64,000 bases of DNA from an uncultured Christensenella sp. (GCA_910586065.1 CAJUGI010000001.1:558001-622000), one strand, 5' to 3'. Numbered from the stretch's first letter, positions 43,528 to 52,247 are shown. Notes: generated by a model not told the origin, from the letters alone. A program made the numbers and translations.

Positions 43528-43548
43528 TTAGCTTTGTTTGTCGGGTTT

Positions 43549-46002
43549 TTACTTTGTCTCTATTTCAGTAACTTTATAACCCGCGTCTGTTACAAGAGCT
43601 GTTATTTCCTCGTCGGAAACTTCTTCTCTGCTCCTTATTACCGCAAGCTTTTTCTTTAATTTTACGTCTACGGAAATTACGTTTTTTGCGCCCGCAAGCT
43701 TATCTTCCACGCGCTTTGCGCAATGCTCGCAACACATACCTTCAACATGAACGATTTTTTTCATAAAGTTATTTTCTCCTTTAACTATTCCTTTATTTTT
43801 ATAATTTAACAACCTTAACGCGTTGCCCACTACGAATAGCGAGCTCAAGCTCATACATGCGGCGGCAATCCACGGTTCAAACAGAAAACCGACCGGCGAG
43901 AGCGCTCCCGCCGCGACGGGCAACATAATCACATTGTAGAAAAAAGCCCAGAAAAGATTTTCTTTAATATTGCGTACCGTTGCACGGCTTAAGTCGAACA
44001 TCGTGTCCAAGGTACGCAAATCTTCATTAACAAGCACCACTCCCGCAGAGTCGATTGCAACGTCAGTTCCACTGCCAATAGCAATACCGACGTCAGCCTG
44101 CTTAAGTGCGGGCGAATCGTTTATTCCATCGCCGACCATAGCAACACAGCCTCCAATTTTTTGAAGATTTTCAACCGCGCCCAGTTTGTCGGCGGGCATT
44201 ACTTCGGAAAGATAATCGTCTATACCCACGCTTTGCGCAACGGCGTGCGCGCACTTGCTCTCATCGCCAGTAAGCATCGAAACACGCAAATTCCGTGCTT
44301 TTAAAAGAGAAATCGCCTCTTTACTGCCCTCTTTAACCGTGTCGGCAACTGCGATAAGCGCAAGAACCCTGCTTGTATCGGCAAGATAAATAACCGTGTT
44401 ACCGCTTTCGGAAAGCTTTTCCGCGCGGACTCTTGCTTCGGCGGAAATTTTAACGCCGCTCAATAGTTTAACATTGCCGAGAACATATTTTTCCCCATCG
44501 TAAACAGCTTTTGCACCTTTACCTACAATATATTCGAAGTCGGAAACTTCAAAACCTTTCCCTCCGTATTCCACTACGCACTTTGCAAGCGGATGGTTGG
44601 AGTTCGACTCTATTCCGCACGCAAGCTTAATAGCAAAATCTTTTTTGCAATCAAAGGTTAAAACTTCGGTTACTTCGGGTTTGCCTTTGGTGATAGTTGC
44701 CGTTTTATCCAACAGGACAGCGTTTACATCACACAACTTTTGCAGATTTTCGGCGTCTTTATATAAAATTCCAAGTGAAGCCGCCTTACCTGTAGCCGTC
44801 ATAATCGCGACGGGCGTTGCAAGTCCAAGTGCACACGGACACGAAACAACCAAAACGCTGATTGCGTAAGTTACGCAATGCTCGGGCTTAAAGCCGCCGT
44901 CTATAATTAACCAAATTACAAAAGTCAAAAGTGCGGCAAGCACTACTACAGGCACGAAAATTCCCGCAACCTTATCGGCAAATTTCTGAATAGGCGCTTT
45001 GCTTGCCCCTGCTTCGCGCACCATTTTTATTATTTTGGAAAGAGTGGTTTCCTCGCCTATTTTTTCGGCCCGCATCTTAATAACTCCGCTCTTTATAAGC
45101 GCCGCCGAAGTTATTTCGTCGCCTTTGGTAACCTCTACGGGTAAACTTTCGCCGGTAATGGCGCACTTGTCCGCAAAAGCCGAACCGCTTATTATTTTGC
45201 CGTCAACGGGAACATATTCGCCTTGTTTTATGATAACCGTATCCCCTTCTTTAATGTCTTTTACCGATACGGTCCTCTGTTCGCCGTTCACTTCAACTGT
45301 AACCGTGTCAGGTGCAAGCTTTAACAGCTTTTCAATCTCGTTACCCGTCTTTGCCTTTGACTTCTCTTCAAGCCATTTACCGATATCAACAAACACAAGT
45401 ATCATTGCGGCAGATTCGAAGTGCAAATTCATTGCATTGTGCATTGCGTCTATATCAAAAAAAATGAGAAAGGTAAGCACAACGGAATAGATAAACGAAA
45501 CGCCGGAGCCGAGTGAAACGAGCGTATCCATATTGGGCACTTTTTTAAAAATTGCAACGGTACCATTTTTGAAAAATTCGTAATTAACGCCTATAATAAC
45601 CGCCGCAAGAACCGCCTGCCAAAGCGCAAACCACTTTGCATTGCCTGCGTTTGGGTCTAAAAAGAACGGCAACGGTGCGCCGAACATATGCCCCATGGAC
45701 ACATACATCAAAGGAACGAGTATGCAAACGGAAATTATAAAACGGATAAATAATTTTTTATCATGGCTGACCGCTTTTGTTTTAGGTTCTTCGCCCTCGC
45801 AGTATATGCCGTAGCCGAGCTCCTTTACGGTTGAAAAAATCTTTTCTTCCGAAACCGTATTGTCGTCGAACTCTATTTTCATCGATTTGCCCATAAGACT
45901 TACTTCACACAGCGAAACGCCTTCAAGTCTTCCGCAAGCCCGCTCTATTCCGGAGGAACACGCCGAACACGTCATTCCCGTTATATTATAACTTTTTTTC
46001 AA
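43549..46002 (-). CDS. copA: Copper-exporting P1B-type ATPase with C-terminal CopZ-like domain
   Basis: An 817-residue Cu(I) ATPase. Order: N-terminal HMA domain (GMTCSACSSGIE), eight membrane segments, actuator TGESLPV, membrane CPC site (VVSCPCALGLA), phosphorylation loop LLDKTATITKG, nucleotide domain SNSNHPLAK, hinge GDGINDSPAL, and a second HMA domain at the C-terminus (VEGMCCEHCAKRVEDKL, last 71 residues). The phosphorylation motif is DKTAT instead of DKTGT. The C-terminal HMA starts at an internal ATG (43764) with AAAGGAG upstream, so a free CopZ-like chaperone may also be made. Start is TTG 46002 with GGAGG before it. Confidence 0.93.
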   Translation of the reverse strand: MKKSYNITGMTCSACSSGIERACGRLEGVSLCEVSLMGKSMKIEFDDNTVSEEKIFSTVKELGYGIYCEGEEPKTKAVSHDKKLFIRFIISVCILVPLMYVSMGHMFGAPLPFFLDPNAGNAKWFALWQAVLAAVIIGVNYEFFKNGTVAIFKKVPNMDTLVSLGSGVSFIYSVVLTFLIFFDIDAMHNAMNLHFESAAMILVFVDIGKWLEEKSKAKTGNEIEKLLKLAPDTVTVEVNGEQRTVSVKDIKEGDTVIIKQGEYVPVDGKIISGSAFADKCAITGESLPVEVTKGDEITSAALIKSGVIKMRAEKIGEETTLSKIIKMVREAGASKAPIQKFADKVAGIFVPVVVLAALLTFVIWLIIDGGFKPEHCVTYAISVLVVSCPCALGLATPVAIMTATGKAASLGILYKDAENLQKLCDVNAVLLDKTATITKGKPEVTEVLTFDCKKDFAIKLACGIESNSNHPLAKCVVEYGGKGFEVSDFEYIVGKGAKAVYDGEKYVLGNVKLLSGVKISAEARVRAEKLSESGNTVIYLADTSRVLALIAVADTVKEGSKEAISLLKARNLRVSMLTGDESKCAHAVAQSVGIDDYLSEVMPADKLGAVENLQKIGGCVAMVGDGINDSPALKQADVGIAIGSGTDVAIDSAGVVLVNEDLRTLDTMFDLSRATVRNIKENLFWAFFYNVIMLPVAAGALSPVGFLFEPWIAAACMSLSSLFVVGNALRLLNYKNKGIVKGENNFMKKIVHVEGMCCEHCAKRVEDKLAGAKNVISVDVKLKKKLAVIRSREEVSDEEITALVTDAGYKVTEIETK
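43552..43764 (-). other. Possible internal CopZ-like chaperone start within copA
   Basis: ATG 43764 opens a complete 71-residue HMA domain in frame with copA (MKKIVHVEGMCCEHC). AAGGAG (43781-43776) lies 11 bases before it. In sequence it looks exactly like a stand-alone copZ gene fused to copA by loss of a stop codon. Internal initiation is inference. Confidence 0.55.
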
Positions 46003-46146
46003 GCTAACCTCCGTTTTATATTTTTACTTAGTTGCAAATATTTAACCGTATTTCATTCAATAGTATTTTTTGTCCGTAAACGAACGCACATAATAACGTG
46101 TTTTTACAAGTTCGTTAAAGTCCATTAAAATACCACGTTAATTATA

Positions 46147-46176
46147 TTGACAAAAGCATTTATCAGTAAATATAAT
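46147..46176 (+). promoter_or_regulatory. hxlR-type gene promoter
   Basis: TTGACA (46147-46152), 18 bases, TATAAT (46171-46176). Its -10 box coincides with the -10 box of the copA promoter on the other strand. Confidence 0.8.
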
Positions 46177-46200
46177 AGCAATGCGCTTTAAAATTGTCAA
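46172..46200 (-). promoter_or_regulatory. copA promoter
   Basis: TTGACA (46200-46195), 17 bases, TATTAT (46177-46172) on the minus strand. It implies a leader of about 160 bases before the copA TTG start; within it TAACGTG and CACGTTA form a distant inverted repeat. Confidence 0.8.
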
Positions 46201-46204
46201 GAAC

Positions 46205-46218
46205 GCACTTTAAAGTGC
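46205..46218. promoter_or_regulatory. Perfect 14-bp palindrome, candidate HxlR operator
   Basis: GCACTTTAAAGTGC is a perfect palindrome between the copA -35 box and the hxlR start. A related half (GCGCTTTAAA, 46184-46193) lies in the copA promoter spacer. Both genes could be controlled from here. Confidence 0.65.
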
Positions 46219-46253
46219 AATACTATCTTTTTTGAAAGTTAGAGGAATTTGCT

Positions 46254-46643
46254 ATGGATAAAGAAGTTTTAAAATCATGCAGCTGCCCGCTTGACGCCAC
46301 TCTTGCAATCATCGGCGGCAAATATAAAATCGATATAATTTATTATCTTTTCGGAAGAACGCTAAGATATAGCGAAATCGCAAAACTTGTAAACGCAACG
46401 CCGAAAATGCTTGCCGAACAATTAAAAGGGCTTGAAAAAGACGGCATAATTAATCGGGTGCTATACCCCGTTGTGCCGCCCAAAACGGAATATTCGCTCA
46501 CTCCTTTAGGGAACAAGTTGTGCGCGTCTGTTCTCGAAATGTACAAATTTGGGCAATTGTTATATTCGTTAAACAGCGTCAAACCTAGATGCGGATGCGT
46601 TGAAGAGTTTTCACGTCTTGAAAACGTGCTAAAAACAATTTAA
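46254..46643 (+). CDS. HxlR-family transcription regulator
   Basis: A 129-residue winged-helix regulator with the HxlR start (SCSCPLDATLAIIGGKYKIDIIYYL) and YSEIAKLVNATPKMLAEQLKGLEKDGII. Cysteines near the start (CSC) and in CGC near the end could sense thiol stress or metal. AGAGGA lies before the ATG. It is divergent from copA with fully overlapping promoters, which suggests it controls copA, itself or both. Confidence 0.9.
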   Translation: MDKEVLKSCSCPLDATLAIIGGKYKIDIIYYLFGRTLRYSEIAKLVNATPKMLAEQLKGLEKDGIINRVLYPVVPPKTEYSLTPLGNKLCASVLEMYKFGQLLYSLNSVKPRCGCVEEFSRLENVLKTI

Positions 46644-46660
46644 ATTACATCATTAAATTA

Positions 46661-46702
46661 TTAAGACTAATTCCCACTTTGTAAATAGGAATTAGTCCTT
46701 AA
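46661..46702. terminator. Hairpin between hxlR-type gene and ansA
   Basis: GACTAATTCC (46665-46674) and GGAATTAGTC (46688-46697) form a 10-bp perfect stem with a 13-base loop between convergent genes; T-rich flanks are modest. Confidence 0.7.
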
Positions 46703-46716
46703 TGTTTTAATTAAAT

Positions 46717-47733
46717 TTAATGCAGTTTTTCGAAAAAGTAATTTTCGGCAAGAACCGACTCTATGCTGAACCCAGAACCGAGCGCAAGTAAAACCTTGAC
46801 CGTAGCCATTTCGAAACTGATATCGTAAGCCGCAGTACATTCTTCGGTTAAGCCTATCGCGCTTTCATAAACACGCGCCGAGCTGTCTATCGGAGCAATT
46901 ACTACCTGTATTCCCAAGCTTTTGCAATACGCCAAGAAGTTTTTAAAATTTGCCTCTCTTCCCACCGTACACACGGTGCCGCTGTGATATAGTTGAACCA
47001 TCACCGCTTTCGGCTTTATTTCCTTAAAACGGTAAAAATCGAAATTTAAAAGCGAATGAGCTTGAATAGTAACCATATCCATACAAAGTTTTTGCGCTTC
47101 GCACGGTCTTCTGTGCTCTTTGAACTTAATTAAAGCTGGATTATCAGGATTTTGGTTGTAAATAAACTTGCCGTCGATAATTTCACCGAAATGAACGTTT
47201 AAAACGCTTTCGTAATTGCCGTCTATCTGACTCGCTGAAACAAGGCGCGAGGCAAGGTGGATTTTAACGTTTTCGCCGTGGTTTTCAAAGCTTACGAACA
47301 CTCCGCCGAAATCTGCGCTTTGAATAAAAGTCACTGCGCCAGCAAAGTTTTCAACGCCGCGGCTGCGGCTATCGTTCAAAGGATAAAGTGCTGAAACGAA
47401 TACGAGCGGGATTTTTATATCGCAAAAAATCTGGCTGAATAAATTTGCCGTAAAACACAACGTATCCGTACCGTGGGTTATTATTATCCCGTCATAATCG
47501 TCTTTATTTACACCGCGCACGCAGTCCGCCATTTTTTCAAGGTCGGAAGGCTGAACGTTTTCACTCAAAATATTCAAAGGACGGAGCTCATCGAAAATCA
47601 CGTCGGTTTTATGAGCCGCGCGGTACTTTTCGATTAACGCGCTTTTACTTTCTTTTTTTAAATCGACGGTGTTGCCGCTTGCAAGCGAGCCGATTGTCCC
47701 GCCTGTAAAAATAACACAAATTCTGTTCTTCAT
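46717..47733 (-). CDS. ansA: L-asparaginase (type I, cytoplasmic)
   Basis: A 338-residue asparaginase with both catalytic threonine motifs (IFTGGTIGS and IITHGTDTL) and no signal peptide, hence cytoplasmic. It hydrolyses asparagine to aspartate and ammonia. It begins 10 bases after asnS ends, with no strong ribosome site, so its translation may depend on asnS. Confidence 0.92.
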   Translation of the reverse strand: MKNRICVIFTGGTIGSLASGNTVDLKKESKSALIEKYRAAHKTDVIFDELRPLNILSENVQPSDLEKMADCVRGVNKDDYDGIIITHGTDTLCFTANLFSQIFCDIKIPLVFVSALYPLNDSRSRGVENFAGAVTFIQSADFGGVFVSFENHGENVKIHLASRLVSASQIDGNYESVLNVHFGEIIDGKFIYNQNPDNPALIKFKEHRRPCEAQKLCMDMVTIQAHSLLNFDFYRFKEIKPKAVMVQLYHSGTVCTVGREANFKNFLAYCKSLGIQVVIAPIDSSARVYESAIGLTEECTAAYDISFEMATVKVLLALGSGFSIESVLAENYFFEKLH

Positions 47734-47743
47734 ATGCGTAAAA

Positions 47744-49120
47744 TTACAGACTGCCTACCGTCCTCGGATACAAAAGCGTATCTCTGATGTTCTGAACGCC
47801 AGTTATATACATTATAATACGTTCAAATCCAAGCCCGAAACCGCTGTGCGGAACACTTCCGTATTTGCGCGTGTCAAGATATTCGGTATAAGATTCAAGC
47901 GGCATGTTGCGCTTTAGCATTGCGGCTTTAAGCTTATCCAAATCGGCTTCCCTTTCGCTACAGCCTATTATTTCGCCTATTCCAGGCACAAGCAGGTCGG
48001 TTGCAGCAACCGTTTTACCATCAGAATTTTGTTTCATATAAAAAGCTTTTATATCCGCAGGATAATCAGTTACAAACACGGGTTTTTTAAAGTATTCCTC
48101 AGTCAAATATCTCTCGTGCTCAGTCTGCAAGTCGCTACCCCACTCCACGGGATACTTAAAGTCCTTGCCAGAAGCCTTTAGTACTTTTACGGCCTCCGTG
48201 TATGTTATCTTAGCAAAATCACTTTCAAGTACGTGATTTAACTTTTCGGAAAGTCCTTTTTCAATTCTTTCGTTAAAAAAGGCAAGTTCCGCAGGACAAT
48301 TCTCGACTACGTCTTTTATAATCGATTTTATAAAGTCTTCAGCAATTTCTATTATATCGTGAAGGTCGCAAAAACAAACTTCTGGTTCAATCTGCCAAAA
48401 TTCCGCGGCGTGACGCGTTGTATTGCTATGTTCCGCACGGAAAGTGGGACCAAAAGTATAAATTTTGCCTAACCCCATTGCCGCAACTTCGCCTTCAAGT
48501 TGTCCCGAAACAGTCAAGCCCGCCTTTGCTCCAAAGAAATCATCTGCATAATATGCGGCTTCGTCCTTTACCTTTGCATCCCAGGGCTGAGTTGTTACTC
48601 TGAACATTTCGCCCGCGCCCTCGCAGTCACTACCGGTTATTATAGGAGTGTGAACGTATTTATAACCGTGCTCCTGAAAATATTTGTGAATTGCAAATGC
48701 GAGTCTGCTTCTTACAGCAAGCACCGCCTCGAAATATCTCGTGCGGGGTCTTAAATGCGGAATCGTACGCAAAAATTCAAGCGTGTGATGCTTTTTCTGT
48801 AAGGGATAATCCTGCGGACAACCGCCAAGAACGTTTATATTCTTTACAGTGAGTTCGCAAACGTTTCTTTCGGAAGAAATCAACGTGCCGACAACCTGCA
48901 ACGCCGCTCCGACAACTAACGCGGATTTTAAAACGCTTTCTTTAAAAGCGCCCTTTTCAATTACGAGCTGAAGGTTAGAAAGACAGGTTCCATCGTTGAG
49001 TTCGATAAACGAAACGCTTTTAGAATCGCGCCACGTCCTTACCCAGCCGCAGACGGTTACTTCTTTATTTACGAAATCCGCGGTTTTAACAAATAATTCT
49101 TTTATATCCGTATGTTTCAT
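47744..49120 (-). CDS. asnS: Asparaginyl-tRNA synthetase
   Basis: A 458-residue class IIb synthetase: OB-fold anticodon domain (VTVCGWVRTWRDSKSVSFIELNDG) and catalytic core with motif 2 (TFRAEHSNTTRHAAEFWQIEPEV) and motif 3 (GFGLGFERIIMYITGVQNIRDT). GCGGAGGCAATTT precedes ATG. The transcript may come by readthrough of the rpmF terminator. Confidence 0.96.
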   Translation of the reverse strand: MKHTDIKELFVKTADFVNKEVTVCGWVRTWRDSKSVSFIELNDGTCLSNLQLVIEKGAFKESVLKSALVVGAALQVVGTLISSERNVCELTVKNINVLGGCPQDYPLQKKHHTLEFLRTIPHLRPRTRYFEAVLAVRSRLAFAIHKYFQEHGYKYVHTPIITGSDCEGAGEMFRVTTQPWDAKVKDEAAYYADDFFGAKAGLTVSGQLEGEVAAMGLGKIYTFGPTFRAEHSNTTRHAAEFWQIEPEVCFCDLHDIIEIAEDFIKSIIKDVVENCPAELAFFNERIEKGLSEKLNHVLESDFAKITYTEAVKVLKASGKDFKYPVEWGSDLQTEHERYLTEEYFKKPVFVTDYPADIKAFYMKQNSDGKTVAATDLLVPGIGEIIGCSEREADLDKLKAAMLKRNMPLESYTEYLDTRKYGSVPHSGFGLGFERIIMYITGVQNIRDTLLYPRTVGSL

Positions 49121-49147
49121 TTAAATTGCCTCCGCATTTATTAAATC

Positions 49148-49178
49148 AAAAATACGGACCGCCTTGCAAGGCGGTCCG
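49148..49178 (-). terminator. Terminator after rpmF
   Basis: The stem CGGACCGCC / GGCGGTCCG with a central TTGCAA is followed on the minus strand by TATTTTTG. Confidence 0.87.
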
Positions 49179-49186
49179 CAGATTTG

Positions 49187-49378
49187 TTAATTGTCTTTCT
49201 TTTCGTCCGTGGAAACTACTTCAACCTTGTCGTAGTAGCCGCATTTTTTGCAAACTTTGTGAGCCTCTTTCTGAGCGTGGCAATGAGGGCACTCTACAAG
49301 CGTAGGAGCCTGCGCCTTGTAATTTGCAAATCTTGTGTTCGTCCTCTGTTTGGACTGTTTTCCCTTAGGTACTGCCAT
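49187..49378 (-). CDS. rpmF: 50S ribosomal protein L32 (zinc-binding form)
   Basis: A 63-residue L32 (MAVPKGKQSKQRTNTRFANYK) with the four-cysteine zinc ribbon CPHC...CKKC. It lies 27 bases after yceD, the standard order. Confidence 0.97.
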   Translation of the reverse strand: MAVPKGKQSKQRTNTRFANYKAQAPTLVECPHCHAQKEAHKVCKKCGYYDKVEVVSTDEKKDN

Positions 49379-49405
49379 CTTTTATACACCTCGTCTTTAT
49401 GTTTT

Positions 49406-49807
49406 TTAGGTAACGTCAATACCTTTGCAGTCCTCTTTACAAAGTAAAATTGCGGGCTGACTGATTAGTATTGCATCGTCAACGGCGGATTTTAAATCAA
49501 TTTTAATACCGTCGTAATAATAGTTTTCATCGTCGGCTTCAGCTACGTATAAAACGTCGGAAACAAAAGATATTCGCTTTTCGGCAGGCTCAAGACAATA
49601 AGAACACTGCCCCGAAAGCTTATATTCAACCGTGAAATTTATACCGACGGAATCATCCTTATAAATTTCGTAATCGCCTTTAACACGCACAAGCCCGTCA
49701 ATATTGCATAAAGGCACAATGCTCGCGTCTTTGCCCGGAGTATACTCAAAATCAAAATTTCCGGTATACTTTCCCGCCGCAATAAGTTTTTTTACTTCTA
49801 TTTCCAT
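49406..49807 (-). CDS. yceD: YceD/DUF177 family protein
   Basis: A 133-residue DUF177 protein with the cysteine pair CSYCLEPA and C-terminal CKEDCKG. It is conserved upstream of rpmF and linked to 23S rRNA accumulation and ribosome assembly in other organisms. It has its own promoter downstream of ackA. Confidence 0.92.
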   Translation of the reverse strand: MEIEVKKLIAAGKYTGNFDFEYTPGKDASIVPLCNIDGLVRVKGDYEIYKDDSVGINFTVEYKLSGQCSYCLEPAEKRISFVSDVLYVAEADDENYYYDGIKIDLKSAVDDAILISQPAILLCKEDCKGIDVT

Positions 49808-49826
49808 ATCCGAATTCGACTTTAAA

Positions 49827-49856
49827 AGTATATTATATGGTTTATCGCTTTGTCAA
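49827..49856 (-). promoter_or_regulatory. yceD-rpmF promoter
   Basis: TTGACA (49856-49851), 18 bases, TATACT (49832-49827) on the minus strand. Confidence 0.7.
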
Positions 49857-49887
49857 CTTTTTTCACCGATTAAAGGCATTATTTTTT

Positions 49888-49917
49888 AATAAAATAGCGT
49901 TAAATCATAATAACGCT
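49888..49917 (-). terminator. ackA terminator overlapping its stop codon
   Basis: On the minus strand AGCGTTA-N8-TAACGCT is followed by ATTTTATT; the stop codon (49907-49905) lies in the loop region. Confidence 0.7.
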
Positions 49918-51101
49918 GCGGTTTCTCTAGCAATTACAAGTTCTTCGTTAGTTGGAATAATCAAAACTTTTACTTTTGAATTGCTTTTTGAAATTTCACG
50001 TATAGAACCGTCGTTTTTTGCCTTGTTTGCCCTTGCGTTGAACTTAACGCCAAGGAATTCAAGTCCCGTACATACGTCCTCGCGTACGGTAGGGGTATTT
50101 TCACCGATTCCCGCTGTGAAAACTATGCAATCAAGCCCGCCCATTGCCGCCGCATACGCGCCGACAAATTTCTTCGTCTGATAAGCGAACATGTCGAGCG
50201 CGAGCGCGCATCTTTCGTTACCTTTCTTTGCGCCTGCAATTAAATCTCTGAAATCGCTCGAAACGCCGGAAATTCCCGCAACGCCGCATTTTTTGTTGAG
50301 ATAAGTTACGACTTCCGCATGGGAAAGCCCCTTCTTCCTTGCAAGGAATTCAACCGCCGACGCGTCGATATCCCCTGAACGCGTTCCCATCATTACGCCA
50401 GCCAGAGGAGTGAACCCCATAGAAGTGTCAACGCACTTTCCGCCGTCCACAGCGGAAATAGAAGAACCGTTACCGAGATGACAAGTTACTATTTTAAGTT
50501 CTTCGGGCTTTTTTCCTAAATATTTTGCAGCCTCCGCCGCAACAAACTTGTGGCTCGTGCCGTGCGCACCGTATTTTCTTACGCCGTATTCCTTGTAATC
50601 GTTGTAGTCTATGCCGTAAAGATAAGCCTTTTCAGGCATAGTCTGATGGAAAGACGTGTCGAACACAAGCGCCATAGGCGTTTTGGGCATAACTTCTATG
50701 CACGCTTTTATCGCCGTTGCCGCACCGGGGTTGTGCAAAGGCGCAAGCTCGAAAGTTTTTTCTTCAAGCGTCTTTAAAACTTCGTCGGTCACAAGAGTGG
50801 TCTTTTTAAAGAATTCGCCGCTGGCAACTATTCTGTGCCCGACCGCGCCGATTTCTTCCATAGAATTAATTACGCCGATTCCGTCGTCGGTGAGCGCCTC
50901 CAGCACAAGCTCGATTGCAATCTTATGGTTGGGCATTTTCTGCTTATAAACTCTTTCGCCGCCGTTGCCTTTAGCCTTCAAAATCGAGCCGGAAATACCT
51001 ATTCTTTCACAACCGCCCTTTGCAAGGACCTTCTCGGTTTCCATATCGATTAGCTGATATTTAAGTGAAGAACTGCCTGCGTTTATTACCAATACTTTCA
51101 T
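49905..51101 (-). CDS. ackA: Acetate kinase
   Basis: A 398-residue acetokinase (VLVINAGSSSLKYQLID; HLGNGSSISAVDGGKCVDTSMGFTPLAGVMMGTRSGDID; FTAGIGENTPTVRE). It converts acetyl phosphate and ADP to acetate and ATP, the main ATP-yielding step of acetate fermentation. It lies 24 bases after pta, with a GAGGGAGAAAT ribosome site. Confidence 0.98.
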   Translation of the reverse strand: MKVLVINAGSSSLKYQLIDMETEKVLAKGGCERIGISGSILKAKGNGGERVYKQKMPNHKIAIELVLEALTDDGIGVINSMEEIGAVGHRIVASGEFFKKTTLVTDEVLKTLEEKTFELAPLHNPGAATAIKACIEVMPKTPMALVFDTSFHQTMPEKAYLYGIDYNDYKEYGVRKYGAHGTSHKFVAAEAAKYLGKKPEELKIVTCHLGNGSSISAVDGGKCVDTSMGFTPLAGVMMGTRSGDIDASAVEFLARKKGLSHAEVVTYLNKKCGVAGISGVSSDFRDLIAGAKKGNERCALALDMFAYQTKKFVGAYAAAMGGLDCIVFTAGIGENTPTVREDVCTGLEFLGVKFNARANKAKNDGSIREISKSNSKVKVLIIPTNEELVIARETAALL

Positions 51102-51125
51102 TTTTATTTCTCCCTCTTACGTTTA

Positions 51126-52130
51126 TTATTCTGCCTGTAATGCTGTTACAGCTACCGTAGCGACTATATCTTCAACGCTGCACCCGCGCGAAAGGTCGTT
51201 CAGAGGCTTTGCAAAGCCCTGACAAACGGGACCTATCGCCATATACCCGCCGAAGCGCTGAGCGATTTTATAACCTATATTGCCTGCGTTGATATTAGGG
51301 AATACAAACACATTTGCGTGACCCGCAACCTTGGAATCTGGCGCCTTGAGCTGTCCAACTTCGGGAGCGACCGCCGCATCGAACTGGAATTCACCGTCGA
51401 GCGCGAGTTCGGGCGCCGCCGCCTTTGCAAGCAAGGTTGCCTGTTGTACCTTGGGAACGGACTGCGTAAATTTGTCGTCATTGCCGCTACCTTTTGACGA
51501 GAAAGAAAGCATGGCAACTCTCGGCTCTATTCCCGCTATTGCTTTTGCCGTCCGTGCGGAAGTTATAGCAATGTCGGCAAGCTGTTCCGCCGTAGGTTCG
51601 ATATTAATTGCGCAATCCGCAAAAACCGCAACGCCGTCAGGATTGTAAGGATTTTTCTTATCGGGCGCTATCATTATAAAACAACTTGAAACAGTCTTTA
51701 TACCGGGAGCGGTTTTAACAACCTGCAAACCGGGGCGGAGCGTGTTTGCCGTAGAGTGGCACGCACCCGAAACATAACCGTCCACATCGCCCGCCTTGAG
51801 CATCAAAGCCCCGAACATAGTTCTGTCCTTTGCCTGCTCGTTTGCCTGTTCCTCGGTCATCCCCTTTGATTTTCTTGCTTCGTACAAAATCTTTGCATAT
51901 TCAGCGGTTTTATCTGAAGTGAGAGGGTCAATCAACGTTATCCCGTTAAGATTTACGTTGGGCGCAACTTTTTTGCACTCCGTTTCATTGCCTATCAAAA
52001 CAATTTTGGCAATGCCCTCCTTGGTTATTTGCGCCGCCGCTTCTACCACACGCTTGTCCTCGCCTTCGCAAAGAACTATCGTCTTTTTGCGCGACGCGGC
52101 TTTTTGCTTGATTTCGTCGAGTAATGACAT
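51126..52130 (-). CDS. pta: Phosphate acetyltransferase
   Basis: A 334-residue short-form Pta (LLDEIKQKAASRKKTIVLCEGEDKRVVEAA; FVFPNINAGNIGYKIAQRFGG). It makes acetyl phosphate from acetyl-CoA. GGAG lies 8 bases before ATG 52130; GTG 52133, 5 bases from the same site, is an equal alternative. First gene of pta-ackA. Confidence 0.97.
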   Translation of the reverse strand: MSLLDEIKQKAASRKKTIVLCEGEDKRVVEAAAQITKEGIAKIVLIGNETECKKVAPNVNLNGITLIDPLTSDKTAEYAKILYEARKSKGMTEEQANEQAKDRTMFGALMLKAGDVDGYVSGACHSTANTLRPGLQVVKTAPGIKTVSSCFIMIAPDKKNPYNPDGVAVFADCAINIEPTAEQLADIAITSARTAKAIAGIEPRVAMLSFSSKGSGNDDKFTQSVPKVQQATLLAKAAAPELALDGEFQFDAAVAPEVGQLKAPDSKVAGHANVFVFPNINAGNIGYKIAQRFGGYMAIGPVCQGFAKPLNDLSRGCSVEDIVATVAVTALQAE

Positions 52131-52171
52131 CACTATTTCTCCTTAAAACACTTTATTTTTCCGCCGAAATA

Positions 52172-52203
52172 CTGTATAATACAGTTGTTAATGTCGGTTT
52201 CAA
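52172..52203 (-). promoter_or_regulatory. pta promoter with a palindrome over the -10 box
   Basis: TTGAAA (52203-52198), 16 bases, TATTAT (52181-52176) on the minus strand. The palindrome CTGTAT-A-ATACAG (52172-52184) covers the -10 box and may be an operator. Confidence 0.65.
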
Positions 52204-52247
52204 ACGCAACTATTATATACCAGTTTTTTCCGGTTGTAAAGTTTAAA

